From NCBI GenBank assembly GCA_040954595.2, contig CM082576.2:18290001-18354000 (forward strand): 64,000 nt of DNA. Reading direction: 5' to 3'. How positions within the stretch are numbered: the first letter of the stretch is position 1; every line of letters starts with the position of its first letter. The position numbers were made by a program, and so were the translations under genes. Of this stretch, positions 1-11,400 are shown piece by piece. Under the pieces are notes generated by a model, which saw nothing but the letters and a program-made list of their open reading frames with translations, did not search any database and was not told where the DNA came from. Source of the DNA: Balanoglossus misakiensis (lineage: Eukaryota > Hemichordata).

Positions 1-629
1 TGTGACGTCACGTCACGTGACCAAAATGCAGCAAATCTGAACTCGGACTTTTCGAGACAGGGTGGATTTTGAAGTATTTTATGAGAACAAAACGAATATT
101 ATAGAAATCGATACCCGAAAAATATTGTAATTTTTGGAAAATATTAGATTTCTTTTGAACATTTTTTAATCTTCTGATATGATTTCAAAAGGCAATATAT
201 GCTCTTTGAAGGGACAGTAATGCCTAACCAGACCAACCTAAGTTGACCCCTCACCCCATTTTCCCCTTTGAAATAAAATCCCTAAAGATTGGTAACACCT
301 TCAATATCATGTAAATTTTTGAAATTTTCTCATTTTCCCCATGTTTTTGGTGTAAAAAATGACAAAAAAGTTTTTGCTTAGCCTAAATACATGATACATG
401 CATCTACCAGTCGCAGCCCCCAGCACTTTTCTCGAACTGTAGCCATAACATGCATTCATCATCACCAAAGGGCACATGGCACACTTTACAACAGTCACGT
501 TATTTGTTGTCATGGAAGTCAAGACGGCGCCTCTTCCTTGTGTTTGTTGCTGATGGCATACGTGCAGTTGCCCACTTCATCACCTCTTTTTCTTTCTTCT
601 TCCTTTCTCTCTCTCTCTCTCTCTCCTTT
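1..629. other. non-coding flank, nothing recognised
   Basis: No gene or known repeat is recognised here. The stretch is AT-rich. The only simple structure is a CT-rich polypyrimidine run near 592-650 next to the 3' end of the transposase remnant. Confidence 0.5.
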
Positions 630-2489
630 TTATTCTCTCTCGAGTCTTTTCTTAGCTACGGTTTCTTCTCGCTGCTTCTTTTGCTTGCTTTTTTGCCGCA
701 ACCGGTCTTGCCTTTCTTTGATTTGACGAAGATGTTTTAGATGTTCTTCCTGGTAGACCTTTTTGGCACTCGGATCATTTAAGAAGTTTGGAAGATGCTG
801 AAGAACACTTTTTGCTCCAGGCTTTTTCTTTCTCTTCCCAATTTCCGGATATGAGAGCACTTAATCTAGGACTGGAGATACTTTATTACATGGTGGTGTT
901 GTGCCTGTAATTTTCCTGTAACTTGAGGTGACTGGTGTACTTGTACATTCAGATGATGGGGCTGCTTTGCTTGCAACTGATTGGTTTGATGTGACACTGG
1001 TGTTGCTTGTGGCAGAGGAATCTATTGCTGTGTTGGACTCTGCAGACACACCTTTGTCGTTATCAGATGAGTGTGAAGACGTAGCAGCTCCACTTTCAAT
1101 ACTATGTGCTTGATTCGGAATGATGGACTGCCAGGCAAGTCGTAGCCCTCTTCAATTCGTTTTCGGTACTTTTCCTTCTCAGGTGTAGTCATTACCTCTT
1201 CAACCATTTCCAAGAGACTGTTGATGGTGTACTGTTGATGGTGTTCTTCACTGCTGCCCGTGTCTCCATCTGGCTTTCCTCAACATCTTTATCGGCCGTG
1301 CAATCTTGAAAAGTAGTTGAAGGGAGCAGCATATCACTTGGAATGTTTGAGCTATTGATTGGATATATTCCTGATCTCAGAACACTGTTGGTTATATTCA
1401 TCACGTTGCACCACGTTGCCATGCAGATCTGAACACCCTGGCAAAAGTATTTTGGGTGACCTCTTCGCCAGGACTTTCCGCCATGAATTCCCTGACTGTG
1501 GTGACCCATGCAGCTTTCAAGGGACCAAAGAGAGGGACATCACACAGTTGCAGGAAATGTGATGCGTTCGGCAAAAGTCGGTATAGCAAGATGTTGTGCT
1601 CTTTTGCAAGCTTGAATATTTCGAAATCCAAATGAGAGATGTGGCTGTCAAAATATAGCACTACAGGTCTTATCGCCGTTAAGTTTGGAATAAATTGGTT
1701 TGCAAGCCATGCATAACACGTCTCAGTTTCCATCCAGCCAGTTTCTGTGAAATAGCAGCTGGCTCCTTCAATTCCTCCCGACAATGGATTCCATGATCGT
1801 GGAACGGTCTTCAATGGGAACAAGTGGCAAGGTGGAATTGACCCACCAACAGCGTTGATACAGGCCAAGACAGTTATTTGAGTCTTGCTGTTTGCTGTTA
1901 TTTGGGGAAGGGCACCACTTCTGTTTCTTGCTGGTCCAAGCACTTTCCCAGTCTTTACTTGCATACAGAAACCAGATTCATTCCAATTCCAGATCTGAGC
2001 TGGCTTGTTGAGCAAATCATGATCCGAAATAAACTTCTCATACTCTCCAAAACACTCAGCCACCTCCCTCTGGGTCACCTTGGCACGTTTCAAATCCAGG
2101 TTTCTGGTACTTACAAGTTTCATCAATGGATTCCTCTTCAGGAAGGACCTGTACCATCGATCACCGGGAAGATTTGGAGGTTCTTTATTTTTCAAAATGG
2201 TGTCTCTTTTGTCCTTGTCCAGAATAGCTTTCACAGTCTGGAATAATCTATTTTTACTGACACCAAATCCTCCTTGACCCATACTGATGATCCATTCTGC
2301 TAGTTTCTTTACCTCTGCCGTTGTAAGTATTTGTGGTGGCCCTTTACGTCTATCAATGTAAACTTTTCCAGTGACTCTGTCACTCAGTATTGACCGCTTT
2401 ACTCCCCACTTTGCAGCTGCTTTTCTCAGTGACATGTTGTACTCAACAATATCTGTCACAGCTCCCACAAACACCTTTTCTCTTTTCAT
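630..2489 (-). pseudogene. pogo/Tigger-like DDE transposase, degraded
   Basis: The best part reads from about 2489 down to 1401 on the minus strand. It shows an N-terminal psq-type helix-turn-helix (SLRKAAAKWGV), a CENP-B-type HTH (around TTAEVKKLAEW) and a DDE region with FDSHISHL and LQLCDVPLFGPLK, the usual spacing of pogo/Tigger transposases. The first catalytic position reads WNWNESGF, with Asn where the family has Asp. A conserved C-terminal motif (RSGIYPIN) continues in another frame near 1400-1330, so a frameshift is present. Basic C-terminal blocks at 860-630 (GKRKKKPGAKS) are in yet another frame. A TTTGTTTGTTTAG acceptor-like site lies just upstream of the ATG at 2489, so the start may be an internal exon. 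The product was a cut-and-paste transposase; this copy looks dead. Confidence 0.85.
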
Positions 2490-2589
2490 GACTTCACTAA
2501 ACAAACAAAAACCATACATGAACAATTACATTTCTGCTAATAAATAACTTCACATTACTCTACACTATATTTTCATAATTACTTGATTT

Positions 2590-3870
2590 TTAGGTCCCAT
2601 TGGTATAGGCCTATATACCATGGGACCTTATGGGATGGGTTGCGTCTGTATGTATGTATGGATGGATGGATGTATGTATGGATGTATGGATGTATGTCTG
2701 TATGTCCGTCCACATCAAAAACTTGAAAACCGCTACGCGTATCACCTCAATATTTGGTGTGTAGGTGCAGGCAGGGCTGTAGATGGGAGTTTGTCCAAAC
2801 GAAGTTGCCAGGCCCAAAAATATGCAAATTAGCCTGTAAAATGTGAAATTGATCAAAACTCTGTAAGTCAATAATTACTGGTCAGATTTCTTTGAAAATT
2901 GGTATGCATGTACCTTATGTCAACCTCACACCGACCTGTAAGTGTTCAGGTGATATCATGGATGTTTTATTTTTTATGAATTTTTTAGTCTTTTTATTAA
3001 ATTTATACCTTTACTTATACCTCTATGGTTAAGCTATGTCCACGTCTTACTGTGGAATTCTGGTCTGTGCAATAGTCCTGTACAGTGACTGTCTATTGGT
3101 CAGTGAGCACAATGGGGCCAAAATAAAAGGCAAATTTTTGGGCTCACCTGTAACACCTGCTTAACACATTAATTATGTGCATACCTAATTCCGGGCTAAC
3201 TAATAGGGCTAGAGGTTTCGTTCTTGTGGGACATGGACCAGTATGAGGTCAAAATTTCTTGCCCAAATTTTGGGTGACCTCAGGTGACCTTTGACCTACT
3301 TTCCTATATCTTGGCATCCAGAGCAGGTACAGACTTGGCGTTTGGAGGGTTGGGACTAAAATTGAAAAGCCAAAATTGGGGGCCACCTGTGACACCTGCA
3401 TATCTCATTAATTATGTGCATACCTAATTCCAGGCTAACCAATAAGGCTATAGGTTTGGTTTTTATTGAACATGGACCAGTATAAGGTCAAAATTTCTTG
3501 CCCAAATTTTGCATGACCTCAGGTGACCTTTGACCTACTTTATCATATCTTGGCATCCAGAGCAGGTACAGACTTTGGGTTTGGAGGGTTGGGACTAAAA
3601 TTGAAAAGCAACAATTGGGGGTCACCTGTGACACCTGCGTATCTCATTAATTATGTGCATACCTAATTCCAGGCTAACCAATAGAGCTATAGGTTTGGTT
3701 TTTGTTGAACATGGACCAGTATAGGGTCCAAATTTCTTGCCCAAATTTTGCATGACCTCAGGTGACCTTTGACCTACTTTTCCATATCTTGGCATCCAGA
3801 GCAGATATGCTTATTGCTATGTTGCTATGTGCTATGTCCTCAAATGGGACCACAGTGTCCTTGACGCTAT
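2590..3870 (-). mobile_element. short non-autonomous Helentron-like element (GGTCCCAT family)
   Basis: The left edge (its 3' end) is an imperfect hairpin at 2592-2628 with GGTCCCAT arms. The right edge, read on the minus strand, carries the same GGTCCCAT motif at 3851-3844, just inside a small TAGCGTCAAGGAC start. Inside are a GGAT/GTAT microsatellite (2650-2710) and about three copies of the roughly 239-bp unit (3130-3800) that also fills the Helentron copies at 45-52 kb, here in the opposite orientation. No coding capacity. The exact ends are approximate, and no target-site duplication is visible, as expected for rolling-circle elements. Confidence 0.65.
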
Positions 3871-4899
3871 TTTTTAAAATATTCAGATTGTTTACTTGTA
3901 CCTGTTGAAATTATAACATTTTGATGGTTTAAAGCCCCAGTATTTCTCGTGTGTATCCATTTTTCATCATCGAAAAAGCCCGTTTTTCCTGTACATTCAT
4001 CATGGAATACTACATAATGAAGATGTAAGAAAGGTTTGGGCAGTTGTAGCTACATGCAAGCCGAAAATATTGCCCGTAACACTTGAAATGATGCGCGGGT
4101 TTGTTTACATTGGAAACGGTGTACATGTGACCGAGAATGCTTATAGCGATGACGCATCAATCTCGCGAGATGATTGGGATTACGCGTGATCAATACAATA
4201 CGGACATCGCAGGGCTCTGGTCACTTTCTTACGGTCGATCAGCAAACATGCCATTTCGACATTTGATGTCAGACCATTTTGGATTTGATCTGGTTCCATC
4301 GACTGATTTCATCCTATATATTTATCTTCCCGGAATTTCGCCAAATTAGGGAAGATGTCATTTTCAAGTAGGCAGTACCGCACGCGGTTCCCCCGACCTC
4401 GCATTCGCATAGTATACCTCCTCTCATGTTATATGACGTGAATATTCATGAGCAACTCATTACCGGGGTCGTTCACACCTTGAACTAGTGCCATTATATT
4501 GTCTAAAGAGCCCTGTAGTTCAACAGTAACCCTGCGGTAGCAAATGGCCAGAACGGCTCCAATAATTGAGAGTGAAAAAATCACGAGAATATGATCTTAT
4601 TTTTCCCCTTTTGCGCGACCAAGTAAGAGATCATGTTAGTTATTTATAGAAGCAGGCAATCGCGCACTCAAGTGTCCCATACTGACCACAGAAGGTCATG
4701 CCCTCGCTAAAAGCAGAGATGTAGAAAATAGTCGGAAGCCAGAAAAATAGCCGGCTGTATAGCAAAAAATTTCCGCCTGTAAACAGAGGAAAATCGCTGG
4801 CCTGTTTTTTTTTTTTATGTAAAATCTTTTCATTTTCGCCGGCTTGGGTGAACGCGTACAAGAGAATCAATTTTCACAGTGTATGACCTTACGACCTGT
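3871..4899. other. unassigned non-coding DNA
   Basis: No gene, RNA or clear repeat is recognised. Base composition is mixed, with a few CpG-containing patches (about 4090-4190 and 4375-4415). Short open frames here show no family motif. Confidence 0.4.
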
Positions 4900-6114
4900 A
4901 AACGATTGCCTGCAAACGATACTGATCACGATGTGTACTCCAAAAAGTCCAAATTTTTCGCACTATTTGCAGCATAACTCCAATGATCTTATTTGCACTG
5001 CTGCGGTGCAAATAAGAGTTCCCTGCACCGCAGCGGTGCGAATAAGAGTTCCCTGCCCCGCAACGATCTGACAGTTCTTTATTCACTCGTCGGCGACAAA
5101 AACGTTTTATTACGACATAAATAACGAATTTTTCGCTCCATGGTTGGTCATGCGGACAGAAACACACGGTTTTTGGTGAGTTTATCTTTCTCTCTCCTGA
5201 GCACTCCGTATTCAGACTTGCCCAAGTGAACCGCGACAAAAAATGGCCAAGTTTCCCTGCATGTTTCTTATACCCTACAGATAAAAAATGCAGCGTAGAT
5301 ATTGAAATGAATTGGCTTTATGAAAATGCTAAAAATGACACTGATAATGTCGTTAAACATTATCACAAAAAAGTGGTCTCGAACCAACATCAGTTGACAC
5401 CTTCAGGTAAAAGGGTAGCCTTCCTGAACCCTTCGCCATCACGATGTGTACTCGAAAAAGTCGGAAATTTTTCGCACTATTTTGCAGCATAACTCCAATG
5501 ATCTTATTTGCACCGCAGCGGTGCAAATGAGAGTTCCCTGCACCGCAGCAGTGCAAATAATAGTTCCCTGCACCGCAGTGGTGCGAATAACAGTTCCCTG
5601 CACCGCAGTGGTGCGAATAACAGTTCCCTGAACAGCAACGATCTGTCCGTTCTTTATTCCCTCCTAGGCGACAAAAACGTTTTATTACGGCCTAAATAAC
5701 GACTTTTTCGCTCCTTGGTTGGTCATGCGGACGGAAAGACACGGTTTTAGCGAGTTTATCTTTCTCTCTCCTGAGCACTCCGTATTCACACTTGCCCAAG
5801 TGAACCGCGACAAAAAAATGACCAAGTTTCCCTGCATGTTTCTTATGCCCGACAGATAAAAAACGCAGCGTAGATATTGAAATGAATTGGCTTTATGAAA
5901 ATGCTAAAAATTACACTGATAATGTCGTTAAAAATTCTCACGAAAAAAAAAATAGAAAAAGAAGTGGTCTCGAATCAACATCAGTTGACACCTTCAGGTA
6001 AAAGGCTAGCTTTTCTGAACCATTCGCCATCACGATGTGTACTCGAAAAAGTCGGAAATTTTCGCACTATATTGCAGCATAACTCAAATGATCTTATTTG
6101 CACCGCAGCGGTGC
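4900..6114. repeat. tandem array of ~0.55-kb units with palindromic minisatellite
   Basis: Units restart at a GATCTGACCG-like motif near 5064 and 5639, about 575 bases apart. The same unit recurs at 6835-7176 and 57137-59100. Each unit contains a variable number of copies of a roughly 33-base minisatellite built on the near-palindrome TTGCACCGCAGCGGTGCAA followed by ATAAGAGTTCCCTG (for example 4995-5060 and 5511-5640). Open frames through the minisatellite give repetitive peptides and are not genes. The array is the pre-insertion substrate for the env retrotransposon and for a MITE. Confidence 0.8.
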
Positions 6115-6834
6115 TGTTACGATATATAAAAATAGGAAAATTAAGAATTTCGCTCATAATAAAGAATTGTAATTTCTATGATTAATTTCCAATTAGATTA
6201 GTAACTCTGTGTATAGAGGTCAATAACTCCATGTATAGAGGTCAAATACCTTTAGGTAAGACATTAATTAATAGCCACAACATTTAATTACCTTGGAGAT
6301 ATCGAGTACCTTACAAATAATGAGACCTGGGAATTTCAATCAACGAATGAGTTTTAATTACATATTTTACGTAATGTACCTCTATATTATTAAAATACGA
6401 GGGAGGAGATGTTTGCATACGATGGTTGCTAGTCCTTGTATTCGATCACCTTCAGTTGGTCGTGATCTTGACAGAGATAATTTCTTCTTTGAGAACCGAC
6501 AGCCAATCCGAAGGATATTTCAGTGTGTAATAATTTTGTAATTGGACGATCAAGAATATGCCGATGTGTTGTAAAGTTGTAATTGGACAATGAGAATCAC
6601 ACTATGATGAATCTTTGATTTCTCTTCTTTCTCAAAGACATATAAACTCTGTAATTTCTTGCTTTTGGGTAGAACAACCATCTTGCAGACAACCGTGTGT
6701 TGTAAAGCCTTTGCACCAGAAATAAAGCATTCTGACTCCCACTACTTCCAGTCTCAACGAGTCTCTACTTTGGTAGATCCTGTACACCTCTTTGCTACTG
6801 CAAAGTTAGAGTACCATCTGGACCAGCCGTAACA
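6115..6834 (+). mobile_element. solo LTR of the env-bearing gypsy element
   Basis: It is 720 bp, starts TGTTACG, ends GCCGTAACA, and is flanked on both sides by the 4-base duplication GTGC (6111-6114 and 6835-6838). It matches the 3' LTR at 56417-57136 end to end with about 1% difference by eye. A polyadenylation-type AATAAAG (about 6721) lies in the R/U5 part. No internal element sequence follows directly, so this is a solo LTR, most simply left by LTR-LTR recombination. Confidence 0.9.
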
Positions 6835-7176
6835 GTGCAAATAAGAGTTCCCTGCAACGCAGCGGTGTAAATAAGATTTCTCTGCACCGCAGCGATCTGA
6901 CCGTTCTTTATTCACTCCTCGGCGATAAAAACGTTTTATTACGGCCTAAAAACGCAGCGTAGGTATTGAAATAAATTGGATATATGAAAATAATAAAAAT
7001 TACAATGATAATGTCGTTAAAAGTTCTCACGAAAAAAAGAAATAAAAGAGTGGTCTCGAACCAACATCAGTTAACACCTTCAGGTAAAAGGTTAGCCTTT
7101 GTGAACCATTCGCCATCATGATGTGTACTCGAAAAAGGCGGAAATTTTCCGCACTATATTGCAGCATAACTCCAAT
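6835..7176. repeat. duplicated 342-bp array segment between solo LTR and truncated LTR
   Basis: This segment matches 57137-57478, the flank downstream of the 3' LTR, over exactly 342 bases with about five differences by eye. It stops abruptly at AAT, where LTR sequence begins again in mid-LTR. Confidence 0.85.
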
Positions 7177-7355
7177 TTCTTGCTTTTGGGTAGAACAACC
7201 ATCTTGCAGACAACCGTGTGTTGTAAAGCCTTTGCACCAGAAATAAAGCATTCTGACTCCCACTACATCCAGTCTCAACGAGTCTCTACTTTGGTAGATC
7301 CTGTACACCTCTTTGCTACTGCAAAGTTGGAGTACCATCTGGACCAGCCGTAACA
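7174..7355 (+). mobile_element. 5'-truncated 5' LTR of the env-bearing gypsy element
   Basis: The 182 bases correspond to 6653-6834 of the solo LTR (the R/U5 end) and finish with the same GCCGTAACA. The upstream U3 half is missing, so this copy has lost its promoter. Gag follows directly. The 3-base AAT at 7174-7176 is shared between the LTR and the preceding array segment. Confidence 0.88.
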
Positions 7356-7377
7356 TTTGGTGGAGAAGTCCGACGGG
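7356..7377 (+). promoter_or_regulatory. candidate primer binding site
   Basis: Reverse transcription of LTR elements is primed by a tRNA pairing just after the 5' LTR. Here TGGTGGAGAAGTCC begins at 7358, two bases after the LTR end, and the TGG start pairs with a tRNA CCA tail. I cannot name the tRNA. Confidence 0.5.
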
Positions 7378-7396
7378 TATCGAAGCAAACTCGTTG

Positions 7397-8431
7397 ATGA
7401 CAACACGTAGTGGGACGAGATACAGCATCAGAATGGCAGATAACCAACTTCCACTACCACTAGAGGCAGAAGTGAAAGCAGAGGCAGAGCCACAACAACC
7501 GGCTCCTGAACAAGCGGCAGAAGTACAAGGTGCTGAATGGCAGGGCATCTTACAAGCCCAGCTGGCTGAAATCCGTTTGGCTTGTACTGATAGCTCAGAC
7601 GGTTTATCACCAGCAACCTTCAGAGGTCGTGAAGACGAAAACGTACATCAGTGGTGGCAAAGATACCTAGACTTTGCCAACTTCAGGGGCTGGGCGGACG
7701 ACAAGAAACGAAGCGGCATTGGTCTATACCTTGCCGGAGAGGCCGAACGATGGTTCCGGAGCCAGCCTGACGAGGTGAAGAACGACCTCGAGACCATCGG
7801 AACTAAGCTGCGGGAACGCTTTGGTAAGTATGGCCCTATGTGGCTGTACGACCAACAGCTATACAAGCTTAGACAGCAGCCCCGCCAGTCGGTCGAGCAA
7901 TATGCAGCTTTGCTCAAAGATAAAAGCGACAAGGCGCAAAAATCCGACAGGGAGCTCCTGTCTTTCTTCATGAACGGCCTGAGACCTAAAATACAGGCCT
8001 TCGTGGCGGGACGGACTCCTAAGGATTTTGCGTCGGCGTATCTACACGCCAAAACAGCTGAAGTTGTCACCAAGCTCCCCTCAGACGAGGATGAACCCAC
8101 CCCCGGCGTCCGAGCGATCATCGGCCACCTGAACACTTTATCTGAAGAGATCAAGACCCTTCAGAGCAGAGCAGACCAGAAACCGCAACATCCAGGGGAC
8201 CGACGTTCAGAACAGAGGCGACCACCTGCCGACTACGCAAGACGACCACCTGCTACCTATGGAGGACGAGCAATACGAAATGCTCAGGTAGAATGCTTTA
8301 ATTGTCGTCAAATAGGTCATAGTGCTCCCAATAGTAACTCCCGCAGATATTTTGATACTCAAATTTGTTATTCTTGTAAACAACCTGGGCATATCGCACG
8401 AAATTGTCGACGTGCTCATTTAAACAATTAA
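7397..8431 (+). CDS. Gag of the env-bearing gypsy element
   Basis: Structural capsid/nucleocapsid protein. The open frame runs from ATG 7397 (a second ATG is at 7433) to TAA 8429-8431, about 344 residues. The middle has the Ty3/gypsy capsid pattern, with FRGREDENVHQWWQRY early and a Y-x-L-R-Q ... F-x-N-G-L-R-P block later. The C-terminus has two zinc knuckles: the second, CYSCKQPGHIARNC, is a perfect CX2CX4HX4C, while the first keeps C, C and H but has lost its last Cys. The frame has no internal stop. It ends just after a slippery heptamer that feeds pol. The 5' LTR of this copy lacks U3, so transcription from its own promoter is doubtful. Confidence 0.9.
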   Translation: MTTRSGTRYSIRMADNQLPLPLEAEVKAEAEPQQPAPEQAAEVQGAEWQGILQAQLAEIRLACTDSSDGLSPATFRGREDENVHQWWQRYLDFANFRGWADDKKRSGIGLYLAGEAERWFRSQPDEVKNDLETIGTKLRERFGKYGPMWLYDQQLYKLRQQPRQSVEQYAALLKDKSDKAQKSDRELLSFFMNGLRPKIQAFVAGRTPKDFASAYLHAKTAEVVTKLPSDEDEPTPGVRAIIGHLNTLSEEIKTLQSRADQKPQHPGDRRSEQRRPPADYARRPPATYGGRAIRNAQVECFNCRQIGHSAPNSNSRRYFDTQICYSCKQPGHIARNCRRAHLNN

Positions 8432-8470
8432 GGCCCACTTGGGATATTTGTTCCGCTGAGTCACCCAGTG
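8419..8470 (+). promoter_or_regulatory. programmed -1 ribosomal frameshift site (gag to pol)
   Basis: T TTA AAC at 8419-8425 is a textbook X XXY YYZ slippery heptamer in the correct gag phase (codons TTA AAC), two codons before the gag stop. A -1 slip enters exactly the pol frame. About 10 bases downstream CACTTGGG (8436-8443) can pair with CCCAGTG (8464-8470), with one bulge, as the stimulatory stem. Pairing is read by eye. Confidence 0.75.
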
Positions 8471-11400
8471 AACGGCCGCAATTTGGATTTAATCAGACTC
8501 GTAAGGGAGCGCAGGACATAAGGGGCACTAGTGGTCAATCTGATGAAACCCCTATTCTTAGTGATAATAAGATTATTGTTTCCATTTGTTCAAGAGATGT
8601 ACATTCTTTAATTAATACCGGAGCAAACATAACTGTCGCACCAATCCGACTGTTGAAAATGGTTCCTGAACTGAGCAAATATCAAATTTATAAATCTCGT
8701 TATCATTCTGTTCAAACTGCTGATGCAAGTAAACTAAATGTGATGGGATTTATGAAAATACCTGCTCAAGTTGGGAATCAAACGGTAATTTTATACGTTA
8801 ACCTTGTCGACACTCTCAGCCATGATTTAATTTTGGGTGTTGATTTTATGCGACGTTATGGTGCTGTTGTTAATTTCCAAACCAATAGTATAAATTTAAA
8901 ATCAAAGGTATCTGTCAGGGCTAGTAATAATGTTTTAATTCCTCCAAATAGCGAAGCAATATTTACAACTAAAGTGTCTTCTAAATTTCGAAATGGTATT
9001 CTAGGTTGTGTTAACGATAAGAGGTCTAAATTACCTCCTGGTGTTCTAATGGCGAGAAGTTTGGCATATTCCGACAAGAAATTTATTCCTGTGCGTGTTG
9101 TTAATACTTTAGAATCTGAAGTTTGTATAAAGAAAAATACTGTTGTCGGAATGTTCTCGCCCTTGCCTGTTCAAAGTCATATCATTCCTTTAGATAAGCC
9201 TAATGTTAGCACAGTATCGTCAAGTGTTAAACAGACCAAAACAAATTACTTGTTGACTCAATTGCGATTAGACAACTTAGATGTAAATAATGAAGAGAGG
9301 GAACAACTTAAACAGGTGTTGCTCAGAAACTCTGATGCTTTTGTTGATTCTACTGGCAAATTAGGTCATTGTGATATAATCAAGCATACAATCCCACTTG
9401 AGGAGGGGGCCGTACCATTTAGACGTCCACCGTACAGAGTAACGCCGGAGAAAAGGCGAGAATTAGAATCACAAGTTGACAAATTATTAGCGCAGGGTAT
9501 AATTGAACCATCTACCTCTCCATACGCGAGTCCAGTTTTTTTAGTTCGCAAACCCGACGGATCGTGGCGATTTTGTACTGATTTTCGACAATTGAACTAA
9601 ATTACTGTGCCTGACTCTTTTCCCTTGCCGCGAACAGACGAATCACTTGAAATGTTAGGGAGAAGCAAGCCGCAGTATTTTTCCACTTTAGATTTACAGT
9701 CTGGATTTTTTCAGTTAGATTTAGACGAAGAGAGTAGACCTAAGACAGCTTTTGTAACTCATCAAGGGTTATACCAATATCGTCGCCTAGCTCAAGGATT
9801 ACGCAACAGTGCTAGTTGTTTTCAACGCACCATGCAATTTGTTTTGCGCAATATTATGTGGCAATATGTACTTTGTTATATCGACGACATAATAGTTTTC
9901 AGTAGCACATTCGAAGAGCATTTGCAACATCTTGACACAGTTTTGACTAGATTACGCGACGCCGGACTTAAGTTAAAACCCGGCAAATGTCAATTAATGA
10001 GAAAGAGCGTTAAATTTCTAGGTCATATTATAGACCGAGACAGAATCGCTGTTGACGAGAGCAAAGTGACCGTTGTCAAGAATTATCCCCGCCCTCACAC
10101 TGTCACGCAACTTAAGTCATTTCTAGGTTTAGCTAATTACTATCGGAAATTCATTAAGAATTTCTCCATTATCGCCAGGCCATTGCATAAGTTGTTGGGT
10201 AAGGATGGAAAATTCCTTTGGAATGAAAGGTGCGAAGCTGCATTTCAACAGTTGAAACAGGTTTTATGCGAAGCACCGATATTGGGGTATCCTGATTCCA
10301 GTAAAGATTTCATTGTTTATACGGATTGTTCCACTCATGCACTTGGTTTTTTATTGGCACAACAACAGGATGGTATTGAACGAGTTTTTTTGTATGGCGG
10401 GAGAAGTTTAAATTGTCATGAACGAAATTATACAGTAACTGAAATGGAAGCATTGGCGGTAGTCCATGCCATTCGTTATTGTGATCCATACATTCGTAAT
10501 AATCATATCACCATAGTAACGGACCAATCCAACTTAACATACATGTTCAAACAGAAAATACCTAAAGGCCGTATTGGACGTTGGATCATGACCATGCAAC
10601 AATATGACTATGAAATTATTTACAGACCTGGTAGGAAACATATGAATGCTGACGGGTTGTCAAGGCGACCTTATCCCCAGTGTGAAGGGTACAAGTCTGA
10701 TGTAACTAACTTAGAGCAGGCACCCGAGATAAACTACAAACCTAATAGCCAAATCGTAATGTTAGATAAGTCTGTAAATACTGAGCCATCACATCCGCTT
10801 GGTGTAAAAAATGTTGAGATAAGGCATCGACCGGAACCTGAGGTTAATGATTCTCCTAATACTGAGGCCACCTCAGGTTACGGGACTTTAACTCGTAGCT
10901 CCGATAATTCCTCTCAGTCACAAATCGAGGATACATTTGATGAAGAGGTTCAATCACAAATGAAGGGAGAGCAAAGAAAGGATAGTTATCTAAATAAATT
11001 TCTTAATTATTTGGAGAATGATGAATTGCCTACTGATCTCAAGCTAGCTCGTAAATTGGTTAATATGGCTCCAAATTATGACATTGTTGACGGGGTTTTG
11101 TATCATTTTTGGAAACCCACGGGGAAATCAATTGATAAGCTTGACTGTGTTAGGCAGGTCGTAATACCTAAATCTTTACGAAATTATCTCTTAAGGGGGG
11201 CTCACGATTGTGTTTTGGGGGGACATTTAGGGTATACCAAGACGTTAGGAGTTCTGAGGCAGAGATATTTTTGGGAACGAATGCCTCGGGACGTTAACAT
11301 GTACGTTAAGACGTGCGCACATTGCCACACAAGAAAACGAGCCACACCCCCAACACACGCCAAGTTGTTACCTATTCCAGTTTCAGGACCCTGGGACCGA

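Noticed and set aside
2640-2710. GTAT/GGAT microsatellite with open frames on both strands
   Set aside because: Simple repeat within a short Helentron; low-complexity peptide only.
5446-5699. Open frames through the palindromic minisatellite giving repetitive peptides
   Set aside because: They follow from the repeat period and occur in several frames and on both strands; no start context or homology.
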